From Natronospirales bacterium (GTDB lineage: Bacteria > Pseudomonadota > Gammaproteobacteria > Natronospirales > REEB76): a DNA stretch of 64,000 nucleotides. Positions 28,205-39,027 of this stretch are shown here, one piece after another; position 1 is the first letter of the stretch, and every line of letters starts with the position of its first letter. The notes under the pieces are model-generated. The model made no database searches, had not been told where the DNA came from, and saw nothing but the letters and a program-made list of their open reading frames with translations. The stretch is taken from positions 43,369 through 107,368 of the forward strand of contig JAJYUH010000010.1 in NCBI GenBank assembly GCA_021792635.1. The letters are read 5' to 3'. A program made the position numbers and the translations under genes.

Positions 28205-29667
28205 ACGAGGCAGCTCCCGCAGTCACGCAAGCCAGCGACGTAGAGAATCTGGTACGCGGTGAATACCGCCACGGCTTCGTTACCGACATCGAAGCCGACA
28301 CAGTGGCGCCCGGCCTGAACGAAGACGTGATCCGCCTTATCTCCGCCAAGAAATACGAACCGCAGTTCATGCTGGAATGGCGCCTCAAGGCTTTTCGCCA
28401 CTGGCTCACGCTGCAGGAACCTCATTGGGCGCATGTGCGGCATGCACCCATTGATTACCAATCCATCTCCTACTACTCCGCGCCGAAATCAAAACAAAAT
28501 GCGCCCAGGAGCCTCGACGAGGTGGATCCCAAGCTGCTGGAAACCTATGAGAAGCTGGGTGTACCGCTGCACGAGCGCGCCAAACTCGCCGGGGTGGCCG
28601 TGGATGCGGTCTTCGACAGCGTTTCCGTGGCCACCACTTTCCGCAAGAAACTGGCGGAAGCCGGCATCATCTTCTGCGCGTTCTCGGAAGCGGTGAAGAG
28701 CTATCCGGAACTGGTGGAAAAATACCTGGGTTCCGTGGTGCCCTACTCCGACAATTTCTTCGCCACCCTCAACTCGGCGGTATTTACCGACGGCTCCTTC
28801 GTATTTGTTCCCAAAGGCGTACGTTGCCCCTTGGAACTGTCCACCTATTTTCGCATCAACGCCGCCAATACCGGCCAGTTCGAGCGCACCTTGATCATCG
28901 CTGAAGAAGATGCCCATGTCAGTTACCTGGAAGGCTGCACCGCGCCCATGCGGGACGAAAATCAATTGCATGCCGCGGTGGTGGAACTCATTGCGCTGGA
29001 GGGCGCACAGATCAAATACTCCACGGTGCAGAACTGGTATCCCGGCGATGCAAACGGGGTCGGCGGCATTTACAATTTCGTCACCAAGCGCGGTGAGTGC
29101 CGCGGTGCCGATTCAAGGATTTCCTGGACCCAGGTGGAAACCGGTTCGGCCATTACCTGGAAATACCCCAGTGTGTTGCTACGTGGCGACAACTCCATCG
29201 GGGAATTCTACTCGGTGGCGGTAGCCAACCATTATCAGCAGGCGGATACCGGCACCAAGATGATTCACATCGGCAGGAATACCAGGAGCACCATCGTCTC
29301 CAAGGGTATCTCCGCCGGTCACGGACAGAACAGCTATCGTGGCTTGGTCAAGGTATTGGCAAAAGCCGAGAATGCTCGCAACTACACCCAATGTGATTCG
29401 CTGCTGATGAGCGACCGTTGCGGTGCCCATACTTTCCCCTATATGGAAGTGAAGAACCCCACGGCAAAAGTGGAACACGAAGCCACTACCTCCAAGATCA
29501 GTGATGACCAGTTATTTTATTGCCGCAGCCGCGGTGTTGCCACGGAAGATGCCGTCAATATGATCGTAAGCGGCTTCTGCAAGGATGTCTTCAAGGAATT
29601 GCCCATGGAATTCGCGGTAGAGGCACAACGCCTTTTGGCGGTAACGCTGGAAGGAGCGGTGGGATAA
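28201..29667 (+). CDS. sufB: Fe-S cluster assembly protein SufB
   Basis: This 488-residue scaffold component is where clusters form within SufBC2D. The N-terminal region has [23 protein letters not shown]. The beta-helix core includes [20 protein letters not shown] and [20 protein letters not shown], and the Cys that accepts sulfur lies in [13 protein letters not shown] (about residue 400). [12 protein letters not shown] and [16 protein letters not shown] complete the C-terminal signature. Its ATG overlaps the regulator stop by 4 bp. Confidence 0.97.
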   Translation: MNEAAPAVTQASDVENLVRGEYRHGFVTDIEADTVAPGLNEDVIRLISAKKYEPQFMLEWRLKAFRHWLTLQEPHWAHVRHAPIDYQSISYYSAPKSKQNAPRSLDEVDPKLLETYEKLGVPLHERAKLAGVAVDAVFDSVSVATTFRKKLAEAGIIFCAFSEAVKSYPELVEKYLGSVVPYSDNFFATLNSAVFTDGSFVFVPKGVRCPLELSTYFRINAANTGQFERTLIIAEEDAHVSYLEGCTAPMRDENQLHAAVVELIALEGAQIKYSTVQNWYPGDANGVGGIYNFVTKRGECRGADSRISWTQVETGSAITWKYPSVLLRGDNSIGEFYSVAVANHYQQADTGTKMIHIGRNTRSTIVSKGISAGHGQNSYRGLVKVLAKAENARNYTQCDSLLMSDRCGAHTFPYMEVKNPTAKVEHEATTSKISDDQLFYCRSRGVATEDAVNMIVSGFCKDVFKELPMEFAVEAQRLLAVTLEGAVG

Positions 29668-29727
29668 ATGGTGCCCGGTGCTGTGTGCTAAGTGCCGCGC
29701 AAGAAAATCATCCATCCGGAAATACTT

Positions 29728-30480
29728 ATGCTGAGCATCAAAAATTTACACGCCAAGATCGAGGACCGCGAAATCCTCAGAGGCCTTGATCTTGAGGTCA
29801 AAGCCGGGGAAATCCACGCAATCATGGGCCCCAACGGTTCCGGCAAGAGTACCCTCGCCCACATCCTCGCCGGTCGCGAGGGTTATGCGGTCACCAACGG
29901 CAGCGTCACCTACCTCGGCAAGGACCTGTTGACCATGCCACCCGAAGAACGCGCCCGCGAAGGTCTGTTCCTGGCTTTCCAGTATCCGGTGGAAATCCCC
30001 GGCGTCAACAACGTCTATCTCCTCAAGGCCGCCTACAACGCCATCCGCAAGCATCGCGGTGAGGAAGAGCTGGACGCGGTGGATTTTCTGGCCCTGGTGA
30101 GAGCCAGAATGCAACTCATAGAGATGGATGCCGACATGCTCAGCCGTGCCGTAAACGAGGGATTTTCCGGCGGCGAGAAGAAGCGCAATGAGATACTGCA
30201 GATGCTGGTGCTGGAGCCAAAACTCGCGTTGCTGGATGAAACCGATTCGGGTCTCGACATTGACGCCCTCAAGGTGGTGGCCAAGGGCATCAACAAACTG
30301 CGCAGCCCGGAGCGCGCCGTACTCATGATTACCCATTACCAGCGGCTGCTGGATTACATCGCACCGGATTTTGTGCATGTGCTGGCCGGCGGGCGCATCC
30401 TTAAATCCGGTGACGGGAATCTGGCCCTGGAACTGGAACGGCGCGGTTATGACTGGATATTGGCTGAGGCAGCGGTATGA
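29728..30480 (+). CDS. sufC: Fe-S cluster assembly ATPase SufC
   Basis: This 250-residue ABC-type ATPase energises SufBCD. Walker A GPNGSGKSTL is at about residues 34-43. The SufC-specific signature FSGGEKKRNEI lies near 147-157. Walker B LALLDETDSGLDID follows, with DETDSGLD in place of the usual DEPTSGLD, as is typical of SufC. The start is the ATG at 29728, because the 12 upstream codons lack conservation. The stop overlaps sufD by 4 bp. Confidence 0.97.
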   Translation: MLSIKNLHAKIEDREILRGLDLEVKAGEIHAIMGPNGSGKSTLAHILAGREGYAVTNGSVTYLGKDLLTMPPEERAREGLFLAFQYPVEIPGVNNVYLLKAAYNAIRKHRGEEELDAVDFLALVRARMQLIEMDADMLSRAVNEGFSGGEKKRNEILQMLVLEPKLALLDETDSGLDIDALKVVAKGINKLRSPERAVLMITHYQRLLDYIAPDFVHVLAGGRILKSGDGNLALELERRGYDWILAEAAV

Positions 30481-31799
30481 ATGCGGTGAGTGCAGCCATT
30501 CGGCCGTATGCCGAGGGCTTCAAGAGCCTTGAACCGGTGCTTACGCGCAGCGCGCCCGCATGGCTCACGGCCTTGCGTCGCGAAGCCTTTGCGCGCTTCG
30601 CCAATCACGGTTTCCCCGGCGAGCGTGAGGAAGACTGGAAATATACCAGCACCCGGCCGCTGGAAAAACGCGGATTCGTTCCAAGCTTGATCGCGCCGGG
30701 CACAATTGATGTGGATGCTATCGAACCGGCATTCCTGCGGGAGATACCGGCGCATACGCTGGTTTTCATAAACGGGCAGCATGCGCCGGCACTCGACACG
30801 GCCGGGTCTGACATCGCCGGCCTGCGCATTGCCAGCCTGGGTAAAGCGCTGCAACAGGCGGCAGACAAATTGCAAGCTTATTTTGCTCCCGCATCAGCAT
30901 GGAGTGATGACCCGTTCACTGCGCTGAACACAGCGTTCCTTCGGGATGGCGCCGTCATCGAGATTGATGACGGCATGCGGCTAGAACAGCCCCTGCAGTT
31001 GATATTCCTGTCCACCAAACAGGCCCAGCCCGGCGCCTGTCACCCGCGCATCCTGGTACGCCTCGGCAGGCATGCGCATGCGACGCTCCTGGAAACCTAT
31101 CATGGTCTTGAAGCGGCGGCCAACCTCACCAACGGTTATGCGCAGATTCATCTCGGCGAAAACGCGCAACTCGAACATCTGCGGGTGCAACGGGAAAGTG
31201 CACAGGACTTTCACGTGAATCGTGTGCGGGTCACCCAGCAGCATGGCAGCCGCTATGTTTCCCACACGCTCAACCTCGGTGGCCTGTGGGTGCGCACTGA
31301 TCTGAACACGCGCCTGGAAGCACCAGAAGCCGAAGCGGTATTCAACGGCCTGTACTGGACGGATCAGGGCCGGCACGTGGACAACCACACCCGTATTGAC
31401 CACCTGGCACCCCGCACACGCAGCGATGAGTTGTACCGCGGCATCATCGGTGGCCACAGTCATGCCGTATTCAACGGCAAGGTGGTAGTGGCAAAGCATG
31501 CGATGAAAACCGATGCGGCCCAAATCAATAACAACCTGCTGTTGTCGCGACAGGCGGAAATAGACACCAAGCCGGAATTGGAAATCTATGCCGATGACGT
31601 GCAATGCAGCCACGGAGCCAGCATCGGCCAGTTGGATGAGCAGGCACTGTTCTACCTGCGTTCCCGCGGACTCGATCCGGAAACAGCTCGCGGTCTGCTG
31701 ATCGATGCATTCGCCCATGCTGTACTGGATCGCATTGCGACGCCGGCACTGCAGACGTTCGCACGCCGCCAACTGGCTGCCGTGATGGGAGCGTCATGA
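30477..31799 (+). CDS. sufD: Fe-S cluster assembly protein SufD
   Basis: This 440-residue protein partners SufB in the SufBC2D complex and assists iron entry. It has the start region REEDWKYTSTRPLEKRGF and the beta-helix repeats HATLLETYHGLEAA. The diagnostic end comprises KTDAAQINNNLLLS, the DVQCSHGASIGQLDEQALFYL segment (split here only for description) and SRGLDPETARGLLIDAFA. Cys and His in DVQCSHGA are the metal-site residues. It overlaps sufC and sufS by 4 bp each, a tight operon. Confidence 0.96.
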   Translation: MNAVSAAIRPYAEGFKSLEPVLTRSAPAWLTALRREAFARFANHGFPGEREEDWKYTSTRPLEKRGFVPSLIAPGTIDVDAIEPAFLREIPAHTLVFINGQHAPALDTAGSDIAGLRIASLGKALQQAADKLQAYFAPASAWSDDPFTALNTAFLRDGAVIEIDDGMRLEQPLQLIFLSTKQAQPGACHPRILVRLGRHAHATLLETYHGLEAAANLTNGYAQIHLGENAQLEHLRVQRESAQDFHVNRVRVTQQHGSRYVSHTLNLGGLWVRTDLNTRLEAPEAEAVFNGLYWTDQGRHVDNHTRIDHLAPRTRSDELYRGIIGGHSHAVFNGKVVVAKHAMKTDAAQINNNLLLSRQAEIDTKPELEIYADDVQCSHGASIGQLDEQALFYLRSRGLDPETARGLLIDAFAHAVLDRIATPALQTFARRQLAAVMGAS

Positions 31800-33061
31800 A
31801 CGCCAGGTACGACAGGCTCCGCAAACCCATTGCCGTCACCGCAGACTTCGACGCGCCGCGCTGGCGGCGTGATTTCCCCGCCCTGCGGCAACGGGTACAC
31901 GGCAAGCCGCTGGTGTATCTCGATAACGCCGCCACCTCGCAAAAGCCCCGGATTGTCATTGATGCCGTCAGCGAGTACTACCAAAAGTTTAACTCCAATG
32001 TGCATCGCGGCGTGCACCATCTGAGCGAATTGGCCACCGAGGCCTTTGAAGGCGCGCGCGAGAAAGTGCGGCACTTCATCCATGCGGCTTCCGTCAGGGA
32101 GATCATATTCGTGCGCGGCGCCACTGAAGCCATCAACCTGGTGGCGCAAAGCTACGGCCGCAGCCGCTTCAAGGCAGGCGACGAAATCATTCTCTCGGAG
32201 ATGGAGCACCATTCCAACATCGTGCCCTGGCAGCTCCTGTGCGAGCAGACCGGCGCCGTGCTGCGGGTGATCCCCATCACCGATGCGGGTGAACTGGAAC
32301 CCGGCGCCTGCGAGAAACTCTTCACGTCACGCACACGGTTTCTGGCCCTCGCCCACGTCTCCAATGCGCTTGGTACCGTCAATCCGGTGAAGGACATGAT
32401 TGCCTGCGCACATGAACACCATGTGCCGGTGCTGCTGGACGGCGCCCAGGCAGTGCCGCACCTGCCGGTGGACGTGCGCGAGCTGGGCTGCGATTTCTAC
32501 GCTTTCTCCGGCCACAAGATGTTCGGTCCCACAGGTATCGGCGTGCTGTATGGCAGAGAGGCGCTGTTACAGAACATGCCCCCCTGGCAGGGCGGCGGCG
32601 ACATGATCCGCGTGGTGCGTTTTGACCAAACTCTCTACAACGACCTGCCTTACAGATTCGAGGCCGGCACTCCGGACATCGCCGGCGCCATCGGTCTCGG
32701 CGCGGCAGTGGACTATCTGGAGCACGTCGGCATGCCTGCCATCGAAGCCTACGAGCGACAACTCCTCGACTACGGTACCGAACAACTGCAGAGAGTGAAA
32801 GACCTGAAACTCGTGGGTACTGCCCGGGAGAAGGTCGGCGTGCTGTCCTTCTCGGTGGACGGCATCCACCCACACGATCTCGGCACCATCGTGGACCGGG
32901 AGGGCGTCGCCATCCGCACCGGTCATCACTGTGCCATGCCGGTGATGGAGCGTTTCCATGTCCCCGCCACCGCCCGTGCCTCCCTCGCCTTCTACAACAC
33001 CCGCGAGGATCTGGACACGCTGGCACGGGCGGTGGAAAAAGCCCACCAGGTATTCCTCTGA
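31796..33061 (+). CDS. sufS: Cysteine desulfurase SufS
   Basis: This 421-residue class II desulfurase uses PLP to take sulfur from cysteine for cluster assembly. The PLP lysine is in SGHKMFGPTGIG (about residue 240), and the persulfide cysteine is in RTGHHCAMPVM (about 378). YLDNAATSQKP opens the fold. The next gene is SufU-like and no sufE is present, so SufU is the probable sulfur acceptor or scaffold partner. It overlaps sufD by 4 bp and sufU by 1 bp. Confidence 0.97.
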   Translation: MNARYDRLRKPIAVTADFDAPRWRRDFPALRQRVHGKPLVYLDNAATSQKPRIVIDAVSEYYQKFNSNVHRGVHHLSELATEAFEGAREKVRHFIHAASVREIIFVRGATEAINLVAQSYGRSRFKAGDEIILSEMEHHSNIVPWQLLCEQTGAVLRVIPITDAGELEPGACEKLFTSRTRFLALAHVSNALGTVNPVKDMIACAHEHHVPVLLDGAQAVPHLPVDVRELGCDFYAFSGHKMFGPTGIGVLYGREALLQNMPPWQGGGDMIRVVRFDQTLYNDLPYRFEAGTPDIAGAIGLGAAVDYLEHVGMPAIEAYERQLLDYGTEQLQRVKDLKLVGTAREKVGVLSFSVDGIHPHDLGTIVDREGVAIRTGHHCAMPVMERFHVPATARASLAFYNTREDLDTLARAVEKAHQVFL

Positions 33062-33510
33062 TGGATCTGAAAGACCTCTATCAGGACGTGATCGTGGATC
33101 ACAACCGCAGCCCGCGGAACTTCCGCAGGATCGCGGACGCCTCGCGCACACTGGAGGGCTTCAATCCCCTGTGCGGTGACAAACTTACCCTCTATCTGAA
33201 ACTCGACGGCGACCGCATCAGCGACCTGAGCTTCGAGGGCTCGGGCTGCGCCATTTCCGTGGCGTCGGCTTCCCTCATGACCGAACGCGTGAAGGGCAAG
33301 ACCGTGCATGAAGCCGCATACCTATTTGACAGCATGCACGACTTGCTGACCCGGGACAACGCCAACGCCGACTTGGAGCCCTTGGGCAAGCTCGCAGCCC
33401 TGTCTGGCGTGCGCGCATATCCCTCGCGGGTGAAATGCGCCAGCCTGTGCTGGCACACCCTGAAAACCGCTCTGGAACAACCAGAACAGCAAACCGTCTC
33501 CACTGAATAG
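33061..33510 (+). CDS. sufU: SUF system NifU-like protein SufU
   Basis: This 149-residue protein has three conserved cysteines in the SufU pattern: NPLCGD (C38), GSGCAISVAS (C63) and RVKCASLCW (C126). Asp40 completes the zinc site. The about 20-residue insert between the second and third Cys segments distinguishes SufU from IscU. In Gram-positive bacteria SufU is a zinc-dependent sulfurtransferase for SufS; this context suggests the same. The last residues are polar and variable. Confidence 0.94.
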   Translation: MDLKDLYQDVIVDHNRSPRNFRRIADASRTLEGFNPLCGDKLTLYLKLDGDRISDLSFEGSGCAISVASASLMTERVKGKTVHEAAYLFDSMHDLLTRDNANADLEPLGKLAALSGVRAYPSRVKCASLCWHTLKTALEQPEQQTVSTE

Positions 33511-33516
33511 CGCTCC

Positions 33517-34065
33517 ATGTACGACCGCGACCCCGTCATCCTGAAGCGCGCCTGTGAAGCGGTAATGATCCCCGCCGGCACCTGCGTCATCGTGCCCGAA
33601 GGCACGGAAGTAAACGTGGCCCAGTCCCTGGGGGGCAGTTTCACCGTGTATGTGGACGGCAACCTGCTGCGCATCGCCGGCAAGGATGCGGACGCGCTCG
33701 GTCTCGAACCGGTTGCGGCCCCGCAATTGCCGGATAACCCCACCGATGCCGACGTGGAGAAACTGGTATGGGAACAGCTCAAGACCTGCTATGACCCGGA
33801 AATCCCCGTCAATATCGTGGACCTGGGCCTGGTATATACCTGCAAACTCCGCGATACGGAGGATGGCAAGAAGCGTGTGGATGTGCGGATGACCCTCACC
33901 GCACCGGGCTGCGGCATGGGCGATATCCTGGCAGCGGACGTGAAGCAGAAAATCGAATCGCTGCCGCTGATAAAAGAGGCCCGCGTGGAGATGGTATTCG
34001 ACCCTCCCTGGGATCGTGACATGATGTCGGATGAGGCGAAACTGCAGACCGGAATGTATTATTAA
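33517..34065 (+). CDS. sufT: Fe-S assembly protein SufT (DUF59/MIP18 family)
   Basis: This 182-residue protein has a C-terminal MIP18 (DUF59) domain: EQLKTCYDPEIPVNIVDLGLVY, then MTLTAPGCGMGDILAADV with the conserved Cys, and FDPPWDRDMMSDEAK. The N-terminal 60 residues form the extra SufT domain (IPAGTCVIVPEGTEVNV and ALGGSFTVYVDGNLLRI-like strands). SufT helps mature Fe-S proteins when demand is high. It is 6 bp downstream of sufU. Confidence 0.94.
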   Translation: MYDRDPVILKRACEAVMIPAGTCVIVPEGTEVNVAQSLGGSFTVYVDGNLLRIAGKDADALGLEPVAAPQLPDNPTDADVEKLVWEQLKTCYDPEIPVNIVDLGLVYTCKLRDTEDGKKRVDVRMTLTAPGCGMGDILAADVKQKIESLPLIKEARVEMVFDPPWDRDMMSDEAKLQTGMYY

Positions 34066-34091
34066 GATTGCATTGCACCAGGGGTGATCCG

Positions 34092-34412
34092 ATGTCCGAT
34101 TGGGTGAACGTGGGATCGGTTGATGAAATCCAGCCAGGTCAATACAAGACCATGGATATCAAGGACACGATGATTGCGGTGTTCAATATCGAGGGCAAGC
34201 TCTACGCCATCGAAGACGTGTGTACCCACGACGGCGGCATTCTCACGGGCGGGACCCTCGCCGGCTGCGTCATTACCTGTCCGCGGCACGGTGCCCAGTT
34301 CGATGTGCGCAGCGGCACAGTGCTGGCACCGCCCGCCTACGAACCCATCACCACATTTCCGGTGCGCGTGCACGACGGCATGATACAAGTCAAAGACGAT
34401 CGCTGGGATTAG
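34092..34412 (+). CDS. Rieske [2Fe-2S] ferredoxin-like protein
   Basis: The ATG at 34092 (GGGG 11 bp upstream) gives 106 residues. Both Rieske ligand pairs are present: CTHDGG at about residues 44-49 and CPRHGAQF at about 63-70. This small soluble form resembles ferredoxin subunits of non-heme iron oxygenases. Its place at the end of the SUF operon, with no oxygenase gene in the window, suggests an electron carrier for cluster assembly rather than ring hydroxylation. That last point is inference. Confidence 0.93.
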   Translation: MSDWVNVGSVDEIQPGQYKTMDIKDTMIAVFNIEGKLYAIEDVCTHDGGILTGGTLAGCVITCPRHGAQFDVRSGTVLAPPAYEPITTFPVRVHDGMIQVKDDRWD

Positions 34413-34865
34413 CGTCCGCCACGCCCGCGCTCGCGGCCACGCCGACCACGGCTGGCTGGATTCCTGGCATACCTTCTCTTTCGCCGGTTACCACGATCCC
34501 GAGCACATGAATTACTCGGTGCTGCGTGTGATAAACGATGACCGCATCGCCAAGGGCGGGGGTTTCGCGTCCCATCCGCACCGTGACATGGAGATTGTCA
34601 CTTACCTCCTGAATGGCGCCCTGCAGCATAAAGACAGCATGGGCAGCGGTTCGCTCATCAGACCGGGAGATGTGCAACCCATGAGCACCGGCGGCGGCGT
34701 GGTACACAGCGAGTCCAACGCTTGTACCCGCATGCGGCACGCGGTGCGCTTGAAGTGAATGGAGTAATCCTGTCAGACGGCGATGGCGCTGCCATCGAAG
34801 ACGAAGCCGAGACGACCTTCAAAGGCAGGCAACAGACGGAAGCCCTGCTGTTCGATCCGCCATAG
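34408..34865 (+). pseudogene. Pirin family remnant (internal deletion and frameshift)
   Basis: One frame encodes the pirin N-domain: [23 protein letters not shown], then [17 protein letters not shown] (iron-binding His) and [13 protein letters not shown]. No normal start codon precedes it; the first codon of the conserved part is ATT. At about 34720 the sequence jumps to the C-domain in another frame ([13 protein letters not shown], then GDGAAIEDE and LLFDPP, stop 34863-34865). About 80 residues that normally link the two are absent. The 5' end overlaps the Rieske gene. The remnant suggests the ancestral operon ended in pirin. Confidence 0.8.
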
Positions 34866-34882
34866 GTCCGGCCTGCCCCGGT

Positions 34883-34900
34883 GCCGGCCGGCCGGCCGGC
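34883..34900. repeat. GCCG tetranucleotide repeat, self-complementary
   Basis: Four and a half copies of GCCG form an 18-bp fully self-complementary tract just after the pirin remnant and 13 bp before the end of a convergent gene. It could fold as a hairpin and block transcription from both sides, or be a slippage-prone simple repeat. Confidence 0.6.
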
Positions 34901-34912
34901 GAAGCACTGCGA

Positions 34913-35221
34913 TCAGGGGCGCTTGCCCCGGTTATCCTCATCAGAACGTTCCACCGTATATTCCCCTTCGATGGTGACGCCATCATCATGCGGACGCCGC
35001 TGATGGCGCGGGCGCACATTGAGCCCGAGCTTGCGGCGCAACCACCAGGTGCGCGCATACAGAAAAACAAACAGGATGAAGGCGATGCCGATCACGATGG
35101 CAATGATAATGACGCCGAAGAACAGCGCCACAACAATGGACACGGCCACCAGCAACAAGGCCAGTACTCTGGCCGCCAGGCCCGGCGGACGTCCCGATTG
35201 CGTATTCTGTAATCTGAACAT
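34913..35221 (-). CDS. Small membrane protein, unknown function
   Basis: From the ATG at 35221 (GAGAG upstream) this gives 102 residues. One long hydrophobic stretch (about residues 20-56, VLALLLVAVSIVVALFFG and IIAIVIGIAFILFVFLY) can form two helices. A basic, Arg/His-rich cytoplasmic tail (WWLRRKLGLNVRPRHQRRPHDDG) ends acidic (GEYTVERSDEDNRGKRP). It is not recognised. It lies 16 bp downstream of a GT9 glycosyltransferase on the same strand and may be co-transcribed with it. Confidence 0.65.
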   Translation of the reverse strand: MFRLQNTQSGRPPGLAARVLALLLVAVSIVVALFFGVIIIAIVIGIAFILFVFLYARTWWLRRKLGLNVRPRHQRRPHDDGVTIEGEYTVERSDEDNRGKRP

Positions 35222-35237
35222 CAGATGTTCTCTCCTC

Positions 35238-36266
35238 TCACAGCAGATACCGTTGACTGATTCCGGCCGCTGCACTGACCACATCTATCTCCGTCATGTC
35301 GCTCTCCTCACTGTTAGCAGGCGGCATGAATACCAGGCGTCGGTCCGCCGCGTTAACCGTTTGCCAACGCAGCGCGGTGGACGAGCGCCGGCGCGGATAG
35401 AATGCCGCGGTGCGGCAATTCAGCGCCCCCGCGATATGCAGCGGGCCGGTGGATCCGCTGATGAACACGTCACAGAATTGCAGGTGCTTGGCAAACTTTA
35501 CCAAGCCTTCCCGGGAACTATACAGGCAATGGGGCACACCGGTCAGCAGCCCGGAAAGCGCCTGCGAGCGGGACTCCTCACCCGGACCCGCCGTCAACAC
35601 CACATGGTGGCCGTTGCGTGATTGCAGATGGCGGGTCAGCTCTGCGTACTGCTCCAGCGAAAGGTTGCTGGCGGAACCCCCGTGCCCGGCATGCACAAAT
35701 ACCAGCCGGCGTGCTCCGGGAATGCGATGGGTGTTTCGGAATTCCGATTCCAACGCACTGACTTCCGTTTCATGGAAATGCAGATACGGCGGCTGCGGGA
35801 GCGGCGCCGGCTGGGAACGGTGATCCAGCAAGAACGCTTTCACCAGATCCAGGTTGTATTCATATTCCGGTTTCGTCGACTCGGAGCGCCTCTGCCTCAG
35901 TCGGTGGTTATAAAAAATCTGCGCCAGCTTGGTGGCCGGCGCGAGCCGGTACGGGATGGCTGCGGACCAGACGGCAAGCCCCGTATCGAAACGTGAAAAC
36001 AGCGTGATGACCGCATCGAAGCCCTTCGCGCGCAGCAACCACGCCAGCGCTCTGCCGTTGCGCCAATCGCCCCGCCTCTTCTGGTCAATGATGACTGAAT
36101 GGATCGAGGGGCATATCTCCGCCAGCGGCGCGGTGTAGGCCGGCACCAGCACGGCGATATTCGCATCCGGCAGACTGGCCCGCAGCCATGCCAGCGCCGG
36201 CCAGGCGAGCATGAAATCGCCGAGCCGGTCGTTGCGGATGACAAGAATTTTTGAGTTGAAGTTCAC
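35238..36266 (-). CDS. Glycosyltransferase family 9 (heptosyltransferase-like)
   Basis: The likely GTG start at 36266 gives 342 residues. The GT9 start VNFNSKILVIRNDRLGDFMLAWPALAWLR is clear, and RLGD is the usual N-terminal motif. The C-terminal half has the donor-site segments FVHAGHGGSASNLS and CDVFISGSTGPLHIAGALNC (GPxHIA). It probably adds heptose to LPS core. A longer reading runs back through the tRNA-Ser and is an artefact. The start lies 18 nt after the tRNA 3' end, so it is likely read through from serS-tRNA. Confidence 0.9.
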   Translation of the reverse strand: MNFNSKILVIRNDRLGDFMLAWPALAWLRASLPDANIAVLVPAYTAPLAEICPSIHSVIIDQKRRGDWRNGRALAWLLRAKGFDAVITLFSRFDTGLAVWSAAIPYRLAPATKLAQIFYNHRLRQRRSESTKPEYEYNLDLVKAFLLDHRSQPAPLPQPPYLHFHETEVSALESEFRNTHRIPGARRLVFVHAGHGGSASNLSLEQYAELTRHLQSRNGHHVVLTAGPGEESRSQALSGLLTGVPHCLYSSREGLVKFAKHLQFCDVFISGSTGPLHIAGALNCRTAAFYPRRRSSTALRWQTVNAADRRLVFMPPANSEESDMTEIDVVSAAAGISQRYLL

Positions 36267-36284
36267 GGGATGCTGCTTAAAACT

Positions 36285-36374
36285 TGGCGGAGAGGGTGGG
36301 ATTCGAACCCACGAAGGGCTTGCGCCCTTGCCGGTTTTCAAGACCGGTACCTTAAACCGCTCGGTCACCTCTCC
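36285..36374 (-). tRNA. tRNA-Ser (anticodon UGA)
   Basis: Acceptor stem GGAGAGG/CCTCTCC, discriminator G and an encoded CCA (36285-36287) are present. The D-arm region has GACCGAGCGG. The anticodon stem CCGGT/ACCGG frames the loop CTTGAAA, hence UGA. A long variable arm (GCAAGGGCGCAAGCCCTTC region) and the T-arm GGGTTCGAATCCC confirm a class II serine tRNA. It sits 15 nt downstream of serS, on the same strand. Confidence 0.97.
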
Positions 36375-36389
36375 TAAAGCGGCCGCGCA

Positions 36390-37670
<1,281 letters not shown>

Positions 37671-39023
37671 TTACTTGAGTTTGATGGTTTTCGTGTGCGC
37701 AGCTTCGTCACGGCTGCGCAGTTCGGCGAGCTTCTCCGCAATCTTGATCTCGAGGCCGCGTGGCACCGGATGATAATAGGTTTTCTGCGGCATTGCTTCC
37801 GGAAAATAGTTCTCGCCTGCCGTGTAAGCATCCGTTTCGTCATGGGCGTAGCGGTAATCGCGTCCGTACCCCAGGCCTTGCATGAGTTTGGTGGGCGCGT
37901 TGCGCAAATGCAGCGGCACTTCCAGGGTTCCAAACTGCCTGGCATCTGAGGCCGCCTCTCCAAAGGCCACATACACCGCATTGCTTTTAGGCGCACACGC
38001 CATATACACCACCGCTTGGGCGATGGCCAGTTCGCCTTCCGGCGATCCCAGGCGTTCCTGCACATCCCAGGCATCCAACGCCATGGACAAGGCGCGCGGG
38101 TCGGCATTGCCGATATCCTCGGAAGCCATGCGCACCACGCGGCGCGCTATATACAGGGGATCACAACCGCCATCCAGCATGCGTGCCAGCCAGTAGAGCG
38201 CGCCGTCCGGTGAAGAGCCGCGCACCGACTTGTGCAGTGCGGAAATCTGGTCGTAGAACAGCTCCCCGCGGTTGTCGAAACGGCGCACGCCGCCGGAGAT
38301 CACTTCGCCGACCGTCGCCTCGCTGATGACTTCGCGGCCGTCCAGAGGCATGGCAAGATCAACCGCCAGTTCCAGGAAATTCAGGGCACGCCGGGCGTCA
38401 CCATCCGCCGCCGCCGCCAGTCGGTCGCGGAGCAGTTCTTCCAGCGCGACAGGCCGGGCGCCAAAACCCCGCTCGCTGTCCGTCAATGCAGCATCAATAA
38501 TGCGCCGGATATCCGCGGCTTCCAGCGGTTTCAATATATAAGTGCGAGCCCGGGACAGCAGTGCGTTGTTCAGTTCGAACGAGGGATTCTCGGTGGTGGC
38601 GCCGATGAATGTCAGAGTGCCATCCTCCACAAACGGCAGAAATGCATCCTGCTGCGCCTTATTGAAACGGTGCACTTCATCCAGGAACAGCACGGTCCCC
38701 ACACCGGCTTCGTTGCGGCGCGAGTGCGCCTGCTCCACCGCCGCCCGCACATCCTTGACGCCCGCCATCACCGCCGAGAGCGCGATGAAATCCGCGCGAC
38801 AGACCTCCGCCAATATGCGTGCCAGGGTGGTCTTGCCGGTACCCGGCGGCCCCCAGAAAATCATGGAGTGCGGATGGCCGCTTTCCAGCGCGCGCGTGAG
38901 CGGTTTGCCCGGGCCCAGCAGGTGGGATTGGCCGATGAATTCCGCGGCGCGGCGCGGCCGCATGCGGTCGGCGAGCGGCCGGCTGTCGCCCGGGCTGCCG
39001 CCGCTGCGCACGGCCGTATTCAT
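37671..39023 (-). CDS. rarA: Replication-associated recombination protein RarA (MgsA)
   Basis: This 450-residue AAA+ ATPase acts at stalled replication forks and binds SSB. The start region [21 protein letters not shown] is typical. Walker A is [14 protein letters not shown] (about residues 54-67), Walker B is [14 protein letters not shown] (about 114-127), and sensor 1 lies in [14 protein letters not shown]. The C-terminal tetramerisation region includes [22 protein letters not shown]. It starts 4 bp after the lolA stop in the conserved ftsK-lolA-rarA-serS cluster. Confidence 0.96.
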   Translation of the reverse strand: MNTAVRSGGSPGDSRPLADRMRPRRAAEFIGQSHLLGPGKPLTRALESGHPHSMIFWGPPGTGKTTLARILAEVCRADFIALSAVMAGVKDVRAAVEQAHSRRNEAGVGTVLFLDEVHRFNKAQQDAFLPFVEDGTLTFIGATTENPSFELNNALLSRARTYILKPLEAADIRRIIDAALTDSERGFGARPVALEELLRDRLAAAADGDARRALNFLELAVDLAMPLDGREVISEATVGEVISGGVRRFDNRGELFYDQISALHKSVRGSSPDGALYWLARMLDGGCDPLYIARRVVRMASEDIGNADPRALSMALDAWDVQERLGSPEGELAIAQAVVYMACAPKSNAVYVAFGEAASDARQFGTLEVPLHLRNAPTKLMQGLGYGRDYRYAHDETDAYTAGENYFPEAMPQKTYYHPVPRGLEIKIAEKLAELRSRDEAAHTKTIKLK

Positions 39024-39027
39024 GGAA

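Noticed and set aside
36267..36368. Upstream extension of the GT9 gene to 36368
   Set aside because: Those codons are tRNA-Ser; similarity starts at VNFNSKILVIRNDRLGD.
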